Shown here: one piece after another, positions 25,301-37,600 of the stretch
Layout: each line of letters begins with the position of its first letter
Numbering within the stretch: the stretch's first letter is position 1
Translations under genes and position numbers: made by a program
The notes under the pieces: model-generated
What the model saw: the letters and a program-made list of their open reading frames with translations, nothing else
Database searches by the model: none
What the model was told of the DNA's origin: nothing
Assembly: GCA_036365455.1 (NCBI GenBank)
Contig: JAWQUS010000022.1
Coordinates: forward strand, 1,798,001-1,862,000
Direction of reading: 5' to 3'
Length of the DNA: 64,000 nt
DNA from: Macrosoma leucophasiata
Lineage: Eukaryota > Arthropoda > Insecta > Lepidoptera > Hedylidae

Positions 25301-28300
25301 CATCTCCTTTGTTAAAGTTAAAGTTATTGTAACATTTCACATCTTTCTCTAACTCGAACAGATTTCTTTAAGTTAGAGAAATCAAATCAAATCGTTTATT
25401 TGTGCAAACATGGGTAAAAACAAAGATGTGATAATAATAATTAGTCCGCCACGTTTCGCCAACATTGGCATAGAAATATTTTAATTAAAATTATACGAGG
25501 TGAATCCAAAAGTTCGTGGACCAAACTACAAAGAGACATGACATCTTTTTAAATTTACCGTCATTTGTTAGTATGTCTTCTATTGATTTATTGTGCGCAG
25601 TTTCATTCCGATACTGCACAATATACATTTTCTGTGATTATTTGTTTGAAGCATTCTGACGCGATTTTCAATAATGGAGAAAATTGAAATTCGTGCAGTC
25701 ATTAAGTACCTCAATAAAAAAGGCCTGTCACCAAAAGACATCCATCAAGATATGGTGGGCACTTTGGGGGAGTCTGCTCCATCGTATTCCAGTGTCAAGA
25801 AGTGGGTAGCTGAGTTTAAGCGCGGTCGTGAGAGCATTGAAGATGATCCTATGAGTGGACGGCCTACAACCTCTACCACGAAAGAAAACATCGATAAAAT
25901 TTGTGATCTCGTACTGGGTGATCGACGTTTGACCATCGGTAAGATAGCTGAGACAACAGACATTAGTTATGGCCGGGTGCAACACATAATAACGAAAAAA
26001 TTGGGATTCCATAAGGTTTCTGCTCGCTGGGTCCCGAGGTTGCTTTCAGCTGAACAAAAACGAGTTCGATTCACAATTTCGCGAGACTGTTTGGAACTTT
26101 TTGAGACTGATCCCGAGGACTTTTTGTCTTGATTTGTTACCATGGATGAAAGCTGGGTTCACCACCATATTCCTGAATCAAAGCAACAATCCAAACAGTG
26201 GAAAAGATCTGACTCACCTACACCTACAAAAGGCTAAAGTCGTTTTGTCAGTTCAGGTGGAAGAAGTGTGTTGAGCTAGATGGAGACTATGTCGAAAAAT
26301 AAAAATAAAATTAGACCCACTTTTCTTTCATTTTCTTGGTCGGGCTTCGAACTTTTGGATCCACCCTCGTACAAAGAAAATATGTCAAATAATATTACTC
26401 ATGAAAAATTAAATTAAAAAAATAAGAATATTGATTGGTTAATCATATGTACAGACATCCATTATACATTTATTTATATTAGTGTATCTTAACTATTAAG
26501 GTATTCCTTTACAGAGTAATAGGTTTTTTCAATTAAGTAGTCTTCCAATTTTCTATTGAACAAATTCCCATTTAATGATTTTATTGCATCAGGTAGTTTA
26601 TTACAAATTGTAGGTCCCATACAAAAAACAAGAATGTGAAATGTTACAATAATCTTAAAAAACATCTCGGTGCAACCCAGGCTAACGATATAATACCTTT
26701 CCAGGTTGGATATGTCTGAAAGTGAAGTCGCATGTGAACACGTCCAGTTCACCGTCGCTAGAGACTCGAGCGCTGAGCGGCAGCTGGTCGGAGGCGAGCG
26801 ACGTGCGGGAGTGGACCCTCACGCGCAGTCGACGGCACTTGTTGCAGCTGGACGATATGCTGCACAGGTGAGAACGTGCCATACAGCCCATACATGACAT
26901 TGAAGCCGCTAAGCGAGTACTAAGGCGGAAATACGAACTCGCTTAATTTTTTGTGCGTATCTAAAGATCACCGCAGGCTACCGGCCGCCGCGGCGGACCG
27001 GAGGGGAGGAGCTATAGCGTCTATTACCGATGCAAAACAGTCCGTCATTTTTTGCGGGGAAAATGCGATTGGTACACACACACTACAAAAATCGTCTATA
27101 ATTATGAAACTCACACCTTGACTTTAACAAAATACATAAATAATTTAACTGCCTCGGTAGCCTAGTGGTAGCAGGCCACTACTACTACGCTGAGGTACTG
27201 GGTTCGATTCCTGGGTAGGGAGTTATCGGAGATGATGGTGTAAAGTCCATTATCTCTGGTTCTATTGGGATTTTTCCATTTTCTGGAAATTTCCCAGTAC
27301 CTTGAAGTTTGGTAATGTGCCCGGAGATGTCAACAGGCTCGCCACAGTCGCCACCTGTTACATGGGCCAAAAACGTATCTGGCGAATCGTGGGTGTTTGC
27401 ATGTATGCTTGAATGCATGCATTTACCTCTGCCTACCCCTTCGGGGATTACAGGCGTGAAGTTACGTACATAAATAATTTCACGCACACATTTAAACATC
27501 TGGGCGACAGGCATAGGACCATTTGGTCTTGTACTTAGACAGAGGGGAAAGCCTGCATATGGCTACTCCCCTCCGGTCCGCCGCGGCCGGTGGGCCGTGT
27601 TGCTCTATGGTATGAATGGATGCGTATTTCGAAAAAACTACTGGATGGAATGGGATGAAACTTTACAGTAATTTAATTAATAAATAATTCAATTAAATCC
27701 ATTTATTTCAGACCATTTGATATTTAAAGTCGCTTGCAAAAACTACTGAAAATTAAAAATAATCGTTTGATTCCAGATGCATATACGATCGCAAAGTATC
27801 CGGGCTGCCGAACCTGTCAGAAGCGATGTCGTCGCCCTTAGAAGACTTGAGCCAGTATCGGCAACTGATATCGGACTACATGCACCACCTGTCGATCATA
27901 GCGGACGACTCTATCAACTGCGGCCCGGTGCTCAACTGGCTGCAGATGGACAATAAGGGTGAGTGTGTCTAATTGAACTTATAATATTAGTCTGGCGGAA
28001 CCGGTGGAACATGTCCCACAGACGAAAAGGGAGAATCCTCCGAGCAGGCGACGTGATAGCGTTTGACGGACCGCGGCCCGTTGCTTATTCAGTTTATTAA
28101 TTTATTTCATATAATTAGGATTAGGATTTATTAAGGAGAACACTTTTACATCGCCATTTTTTTTTCCCCGTTTAAAGGTTGGGAACTTGTGTATTGGGCA
28201 ACTCTTACGAAAACTTCGTATGTGCGATGCAACTCGGTCATACGCCATCTTCCGTAATTGACAAGTACTTTGTGTTTCTTCAGTGTTTCACTAGATGGCG

Positions 28301-28594
28301 CCTTATGTAGTGGACGCTACAATTTCATTTTTATTTAAAAGTACTATATTTATACATATTTATGTAGCCTTGGTGAACTCCAAAAATGTTGTTCCCGCTT
28401 AGATTTGAGTGACGTTTCAGTATTCGGCCGTCCGTCTCTTTTACTCCTTTTTAAATTATTTGTCTATTCTGTCTCATTCTTTCACTTTTTGACTCTCTTT
28501 TACTTTTTTAATGTCATTTTTACCTGTCCACTGTCTGCTTTTCTCTATATGAATGTGTCTGTGAATCTGTCTTTTTGTGTGTTAGAGAGCGCAC

Positions 28595-28629
<35 letters not shown>

Positions 28630-31600
28630 TGTATGACTGTCGCCCTTAGAAGACTTGAGCCAGTATCGGCAACTGGTATCGGACTACATGCACCACCTGT
28701 CCATCATAGCGGACGACTCTACCAACTGCGGCCCGGTGCTCAACTGGCTGCAGATGGACAATAAGGGTGAGTTTATGACGTGTAACGTCTTATAAGTCGA
28801 TCAACGCCGGCTGCACACACGATTTTTTTTTTTTTTTTTATGTAATTGGCGTGGCAAACAAGCATGCAGTTCACATTGATGTTAAGTGATGACTGCAGCC
28901 TATAGACACCCACATGAAGACCAAGGTCAAAATGCAGATGCGTTACCACTCCTGAGGCCCAAGGTGCCATGCCTCTGTGCCGGAAATTACAGGGCCGTAC
29001 ATTACCACCTGACCGGAACACGATAGTGCTGAACACTACCATTTAGCGGCAAGTATATTAGGTAATGCGGTGGTGCGTACGCCCGCGAGCTCCGTCACTG
29101 AAGCTCTACCACCAGTAAACTAAAATGTGTCACGTTCCACCGGAGCAAGCGAGTTCGATTTTTTTCTCACTATATATCACTCATCCCTTTGCTTGTTTAC
29201 CGTTTTCCTTTTACTATCTTCTTGCTATTTCTTTTTCTCTATTTGCTTTCTCGCTCTTGCGATCTTTTTTCTCCTGATCCTAGTCTCGTTTTCTTGTTCC
29301 TTCATCATTTGTTTTTTGTCTCATTTTTCACTTATTTACTCTCTTTTACTTTTTTTACATTTCCACTTCCTACTTTTCTCTGTGTGAATCTGTCTCTTTG
29401 TGTGTGTGCGTGTGTGTGTGTGCGCTCGCGCGCTGTGTGCAGCACCATTATTGATCTTTAATACGGTGATGCCTACATCTTCGAGCTACTACTACATCGG
29501 AACTCTACCACCAGTAAAAAATTGTTTGGACTTTCGAGACATAATACTTCGCATTGTGATCAGTTTTCCCTGTTTACTGAGGACAACCCGTATTTAATTG
29601 TGTATAAGGAAATATTTAAATACCTTTATTTTAGGTTGCCTACAGACAGTAGTGTTTTTTTTTTCAAGTGTTAGGATGCTTTTTTTTGCTATATTCTTTA
29701 CCTTAAAGGGAAAGTAAACATCTGTCTTTCTATCTGTTAGTCCGTCCGTTAACGACCAAGAACTCACGCGCAAAGACATTGGGAGTGTGTTTTTTACCGT
29801 CTCTACAACGGTGAGTGCTCTACTGAAGTGTTTGGTATGGTGCTACCGTCTCTTTTCTTCATAGAGCAACACGGGCCACCGGCCGCGGCGGACCGGAGGG
29901 GAGTAGCCATATGCAGGCTTTCCCCTCTGTCAAAGTACAAGCACAAATAGGTCCTATGCCTGTCGCCCAGATGTGTGCGTGAAATTGTTTATGTATTTTG
30001 TTAAAGTCAAAGTGTGAGTTTTTTATGTAATGGAAGTGGCAAACAAGCATGCAGTTCACATTGATGTTAAGTGATGACTGCAGCTTACAGACACCCGCAC
30101 AAAGACCAGGGTGAAAATGCAGATGCGTTACCACTCCTGAAACCTAAGGTGTTATGCCTCTGTGCCGGAAATTACAGGGCCGTACATTACCACCTGACCG
30201 GATCACGATAATGCTGAACCCTCCCATTTAGCGATTTAGCGGCAAGTATATTAGGAAATGCGGTGGTGCCTACGCCCACGAGCTCCGTCACTTGAGCTCT
30301 ACCAGTAATTTTTAATCGTAACAATCCATTGAATTTCTGGTTTAATGGATTGTTACGCCGAAGAAGTGTAACTGCTCGTGAATGCCCATATGATAAAGAA
30401 TGTCCCATATTTTTTTGTTTAGTCTTGTCTTGCCGTTTGTAAAAGAGAGTATGGAACATTCTGTTGATACCTATTTTTATTATTAAGTATTTTTGGACCA
30501 TTATTTATTTTATAAACTGCCTCAGTAGCGTAGTGGTAGCAGGCCACTACTATTACGCTGGAGGTCCTGGGTTCGATTCCCGGGTCGGGGACTATCAGAG
30601 ATAACGGTTTAAAATCCTTTATCTCTGCTTCTACTGGGATTTTTCCATTTTCTGGAAGTTTCCCAGTACCCCGGAGTTTGGTAATGTGCCCGGAGATGGC
30701 AACAGGTTCGCCACCTGTTACATGGGCCAAAAACGTAACCGGCGAGTCGTGGGTGTTTGCATATATGCTTGAATGCATGCATTTACCTCTATCTACCCCT
30801 TCGGAGATTACAGGCGTGAATTTACGTACGTATTTATTTTATTTGGTTTACTTCGACATATTAGTCAACGTATCAGTTGTTATTCGCTTTAATTTTTAAT
30901 TTTGTAATTTGACCTATCACGAGCAAATTCTATTATTTCCAAGTGATTAAATTATTTTTTGAATTTGACGGGCACTTCTTACGTGCGTATATAAGTTTTT
31001 TTTTTTAAGTAAATCATTCGCACATTCATTCTATGCGTCTAGTTTGTAGAAATTAAACTAGAGCTACCGTGGTCACGGGCTGACTCAGCCAGCCCGTGAC
31101 CACGGTAGCTGGAAAGCGACCGAAACGTCGGGTGTATGAAGAAGTTTTGGAGTGTTGTATACGCGAGAAAATCCGCAAGTTTAATTTCTACAATGTATGA
31201 AGCTCGCGAAAACCTACGAAAACGTTATGCGTCTAGTGTTAAATCAGCTTTATTTACACACGCCGCTTGTCTCGCAGGTCACAAATTGTTGGTGGCGAAC
31301 GAGGACTCCAGTTCGATAAACACGCCGGCCGTCGCCGCCGCTTACTCAGTCCGGAAATATGTGTCGCAGGTTAGTTATAATAAGATAAGATAAGATAAGA
31401 TTTTATTTAATTTCTCCACAATGTTTTCTTATGGTAAATAAATCATATGAAACATATTTTATTTTTTAAATTATACTGAATTATTTTTAAAACGTTTATC
31501 TCAGGGTATTGTGGAGATTGGAGCGCTCAAACTAGGTAAACCCTGTGCTATGTTCCTTTGGGATGCCATGGGATGATTTGATGAGTTTCCACAGTACAGG

Positions 31601-34600
31601 TTACGCGAAAAGCGACCTACACGCAGCTAGTAAATAATAATACTGGATATACCGAAATACGTTGAGGGTAAGACCAAGCGCATGATCCCGCGGCTGGTGT
31701 AGATCGCTTGCGATCTACTCGGTTGTGCGATACGGGCGTAATCGTGTATGTGATGAGTGACCGCTAGTGGCAAATTAATATGCGCGTTTCCGTGCTTCGG
31801 AGGGTACGTTAAGTCGGTCCCTGTTGCTATCGACAGATAGCAGTCGTTAAACCATGTCGGAGACCTTATGGGCGGTTTGGAAACATCCGACAGCGGGTTG
31901 GTCACTAACCCGTATCTCCACCAACCCGCATTGGAGCAGCGTGGTGGAGTAAACTCCAGGCCTTCCCCTCTAAAATACACATTACGAAGAACGCATGTAT
32001 GTATCTTCACGCCAGGTCCCTAACGTGGTAGGCAGAGTGTGGAGCGCCAGATATCCCGGTCCTGACACACCTCCCGTACGTCATCAACATTTAAATAAAT
32101 TCGTTCTAAAATGAACGCGCAAGCAAAAAAAAAAACACGTTTTCCCTTTGTATTCTTCAAATCTTTCACGATTCCGTCGATATTTGGAAGCCTGCACCCT
32201 TAGTCCGCCCTTGGTTAACTGACTGCGTTAGCGGAAGAATTCTCCACTATTAGGCGGTAGGGACGTCACGACCCAACTCTAAATTCTAAGAAAATTCTAA
32301 CCGGAAAACAAAATATTAATAAAGGCATAATAATAAAAAAAAAACAAATATGTATAAAGCCCCCACCCTCTCTCGACTGACGATGCGTGCCTCCTCCACC
32401 GAAGCCCTTGAATCCCAGGGCACCCCACGCCGACCTGCATGGCAGGCCAGAAGAAGCCGCAGCAGAGGGCCCTGGTGCTGCTTCCGCGCCGCGGTCAACT
32501 GATGATGAACCGGATTTACAGACGAATGATTGTGACTAACAATATCTTTTGTAATTTCAGGCTCGCGATGAAATAAGTTTCGAGGTTGGGGATATGATAT
32601 CCATCATCGATATGCCAGGTGGGTCAATATTACTTTTATAATGGTGTTTGTCTATGTTGCCATGGAGTTGTTTTGTTTCATTGGATTTTCGGCAAAAACG
32701 TACTGCAATAATGTAGTAAATAGTGGAGTCAACGAGTGGCAGAGGGCAGGCGTAGGTATCACCGCATTACCATTGCCTCTAAATGCACTACCATTTAGAG
32801 GCACACAGCACACATTCATTCAGCACTATCGTGTTCCGGTCAGGTGGTACGGCCCTGTAATTTTCGGCACAGAGGCCTGATAACACTTAAGGCCTCGGGA
32901 GTGGTAACGCATCTTCATTTTGATCTTAGTCTTTGTGTAAGTGTCTATAGGCTGCAGTCATCACTTAACAGCAATGTACACTATATACTACACTACACTC
33001 ACAGCTCCACATTAGGTATTAAATAAACCTGTGTCGTAGATGCCGTTGTTCACATACAACACATACACAAACACCCAGACATATATATATATATATATGT
33101 CTGGTGAGAGGATATATTTGTTCCGGTGAGAGGATCGAACCCGCGACCCTTCGAATCAAACGGTGGTTTCGCACCGCTGGACTAACCGGGTCATCCGTCG
33201 GGTCAATGTGAACTCATAGAGCAACGCGGCCCACCGGTCGCGGCGGACTGGAGGGGAGTAGCCATTGCGTGTATTACCGATACAAAACAGTCTTTCATTT
33301 TTTGCGGGGGGAAATGCGTGCGACTGACACGCACACTACAAAAATTGTCTATTACTACGAAACTCACACCTTGACTTTAACAAAATACAGAAACAATTTC
33401 ATGCACACATTTAAACATCTAGGCGACAGATATAGGCCCATTTGGGCTTGTACTTTGACAAAGGGGAAATCCTGCATATGGCTACTCCCTCCCCTCCGGT
33501 GTTGCTCTATGATGTGAACTGTATGCTTGTTTGACACTTCATATGGTAGAAAAAAAACCTTACCCCTCTATTTCGTCGTCAGGTCCAGCGGAATCGGTGT
33601 GGTGGCGTGGCAAGCGTGGCTTCCGCGTGGGCTTCTTCCCCCACCACTGTGTGGCTGTTATTGGGGACAAGGTGCCTAGACATATGACGCAGCCGCCACC
33701 TATTGTTGGGTGAGTAATAAGTATTTTGAAGTTAAAAAAAAAGAGTTTTCACGCATGTAAAAAGTTAACTTTTAAATTGTATAAAGTTAACTATTTTTTT
33801 TTCACAACGGATTACCAGATTTAGTGGTCAGCGTGTCCTGCGACACATAGGCCTCTTCCAGCTCTTTCCATTCATTTCTAACTTTAGCTTTTCTTGACTA
33901 AATTGTTCCTCCGATTTTCTTTATATCATCTCCAAAATTCCATACAAACGCTTAATTTGGTCTCTATTACACAGACGTCAATCAGTGACGTGTATATACA
34001 CGTGCACCTGTGTGCGTAGCACATAGAGAATATCAAACGTCGCTCATAAGAGGGAGGAGGTTGGGTGATGCGGGGAAATCGGAACTTCGAAGTGAACATT
34101 CTATACGTAGTATTATTACATATTCTCTGCTTTAGTGTAACAATCAATTACCGTAATCACTACTTAATTAAATGAATCGTCAGTTTTAATTTCTTTTAGA
34201 TAAATTTATTGTTTCATTATTCACTTGATATTAGCATGCCTTTACTAATTAGCACTACTGTATACAACACTATGGTAACAGTGTACTCCTCAAGATTTAT
34301 ATATTCACTAGCTGTGCCCGCGACTTCGTCCGCGTGAGAATTTATGATTGTTCAGTATCTACCCGGACGAAGTCGTGTAGTTTAAGTTACTCCTTATCAC
34401 ATAAGCTATTTGCCAGTGGAAGTCCCGTCAAAATCGGTCCAGCCGTTGCCGAGATTAGCGGGAAAAAACAGGCAGACAGACAAAAATTAAAAAAAAAAAT
34501 TTGGTATATGTACCGTGTATACATACATATGCATTTAGTAAAAAGCGGTTATTTTTATATTACAAACAGATACTGATGGTGATACTACATGATTTATACT

Positions 34601-37600
34601 GGTGGTAGAGCTCCAGTGACGGAGGTCGCGGGCGTAGGCACCACCGCATTACCTAATTTACTTGCCGCTAAATGGTAGTGTTCAGCACTAATAATAGGCC
34701 CTGTAATTTCCGGCACAGAGGCATAACACCTAAAGCCTCAGGAGTGGAAACGCACTTGCATTTTGACCTTGGTCTTCATGTGGGTGTCTATTGGCTGCAG
34801 TCATAACTTAACATCAATGTGAACTGCATGCCCGTTTGCCACTTCCATTACATAAAAAACAGATACTCCAATTTTATTTATTTGTATAGATAATTTTACA
34901 CGTTGCAAATAAATAAATTATACACCTTCCAACAGATCAGTAGCAGTGGCCCCTATAAAGCCGGTGCTGCGGAAGCACGGCAAGCTGATATCGCTGTTCC
35001 GGAGCTTCATACTCTCCCGACCTTCGCGACGGAGCCTCAAGCAGCAGGGCATACTGAGGGAGCGTGTGTTCGGCTGCGACCTCGGCGAACATCTCCTTAA
35101 CTGTGGACACGACGGTTAGTGGTTTTTTTCTATGTAATGGAAGTGGCAAACAAGCATGCAGTTCACATTGATGTTAAGTGATGACTGCAGTCTTTAGACG
35201 CTCACACAAAGACCAAGGTTAAAATGCAGATGCGTTACCGTTTCTGAGGCCTAACGTGTTATGCCTCTGTGCCGGAAATTACAGGGCCGTACATTACCAT
35301 CTCACCGGAACCAGAGAATATGTAATAATACTACGTATAGAATGGACACTTCGACGTCCCGCCCGATTTGCCCGCACCACTCCACCCCTTCCCCTCTTAT
35401 GGGCAACGGTTGGTATTTTGTGCGTGCTACGCACACAGGTGCGCGTGTAACGTGTAACGTGTATTGACTACATAAATGTAAGGAGATGTTGCAAAAATGT
35501 ATGGCCCTCCGGCCATGTACTGTACACAATATCATTAAACAGGCAAAATAATATAAAAACGTTTTTTACTGCATATTTTCACTTCTTTAGCTTTGTTTGC
35601 AGTTACAAGACATTATTTGTAGTTAGAATTGCAAAAACTAACTGCCTCGGTAGCCTAGTGGTAGCAGGCCACTACTACTACGCTGAGGTCCTGGGTTCGA
35701 TTCCCGGGTAGAGGGTTTTCAGAGATAATGGTGTAAAGTCCTTTATCTCTGGTTCTATTGTGATTTTTCAATTTTCTGGAAATTTCCCAGTACCTCGAAG
35801 TTTGGTAATGACCCCGGAGATGGCAACAGGTTCGCCACCTGTTACATGGGCCAAAAACCTAACCGGCGAGTCGTGGGTGTTAGCATGTATGCATGCATTT
35901 ACCTCTGGCTACCCCTTCGGGGATTACAGGCGTGAAGTTACGTACGTTAGAATTGCAAATCAAAACTAACATGGCGAATATGGCGGGCGATGTCATTTTG
36001 ACAAATTCAACTAATAATCGATACTAATTGATTTCCAATTTAAATAAATTAGTCGGAACTTCTTTAAATTCATCGATTCGATACATAGTTTTTTTTTATA
36101 TGTGATGCACTTGTAAGATACAGATAGCATTAGTTTTGTTTTATCTACGCATGTGATACTAGTATCCCATGCGTAGGCTGTATCGCCGCCATGTCGAACA
36201 TGGTTGAAAATGATAATTAAACTTTAGGTAATTTATTCTGATAAAATCGTTTGGATATGATAAAATCGTTTGAATTAAATCTGGTCGGTAACTCTAAAAT
36301 ATATTCTTGAATAAATTAATTGTATTTTTTTCGGATTATTCTTTAATTTACCCATTTTTTGAGGTAGTATACGAACCGGAGCCGAACTCACAAGTTCTCC
36401 TTTGCCGCCAGTGCCCCTGGTGCTGGTGGAGTGCTCGCAGGCCATCGAGCGGCGGGGCCCCGCGGACGGCATCTACCGGCTGTCGGGGGGCGCCGCCCTC
36501 ACGCAGCGGCTGCGGGCCGAGTTCGACGCGGCGCGGCCCCCGGACCTGCGCCCCGCCACGCACAGCGACCCGCACGCGCTGGCTTCCCTCTTGAAGATGT
36601 ACTTTAGGTGAGTCTTATACGACGTGTGACAGGATTGAATGTACAACCCGAAACTAGTTAGTTTAGAATCGATAACCGAATCGATTACAGACATTTTTGA
36701 TTTAGGTAATATTTTGTCCCGAAGTTAATTAAAATTCAGGAAATTGTGGCCACCCATTTGGTGAACAGTCAATACCGACGAAAATGAGACTAACGTTTAT
36801 CCAAAATAAATGTTTTTATTTTAAAGAAAAATGGAAAGAAAAATTTGACTTCAGGCGAGACTCGAACTCGCGGCCTACTGGGAATCTAGTCCAGCCGGTC
36901 TTCCAATTGAGCTACTGAAGTCCTGCCCGATTTGTCAAATCTTTCCTTCACATCTATTGCATTGCTTTATGGTAGCAGCAGCGCCATCTATTACTAACTA
37001 TGCTAGTTAGGCAACCGATATAATAGACTTTGCAGTTTATTGAATATCGTAAAGAAGTCGCTTTTACCCTTAATAATTGTTTTTTTTTTTTCTTTCCATT
37101 TTTCTTTAAAATAAAATATGTTTCACAAGCATGTGTTAATGCGAAATAATATAAAACAAAAATAAATGTTACACTTTTTATAAGTTAACATAGAGCAACA
37201 CGGAACACCGGCCGCCGCGGCGGACCGGAGGGGAGTAACCATAGCGTTTATTAACGATGCAAAACAGTCTGTCACTTTTTGCGGGGGGAACTACGTGTGA
37301 TACACACACCCACTACAAAAACCTTCTATTACTACAAAACTCAGACCTTGACTTTAACAAAATACGTAAATAATTTCACGCACACGTTTAAATATCTGGG
37401 TGAGAGGCATAGAACCATTTGGGCTTGTACTTTAACAGAGGGGAAAAGCCTGCATAGGGGCCGTTCAAGTATTACGTTAGCAGATTTATTACAATTCTTT
37501 ACCCCCCATCCCCCTTGTCAGCAAAAGTAAGCAAAGCTCTTACCCCCTCCCCCCATGCTTACGTAAACATTTTTCAATTAATGTATTGTTTTTTTTTTAT

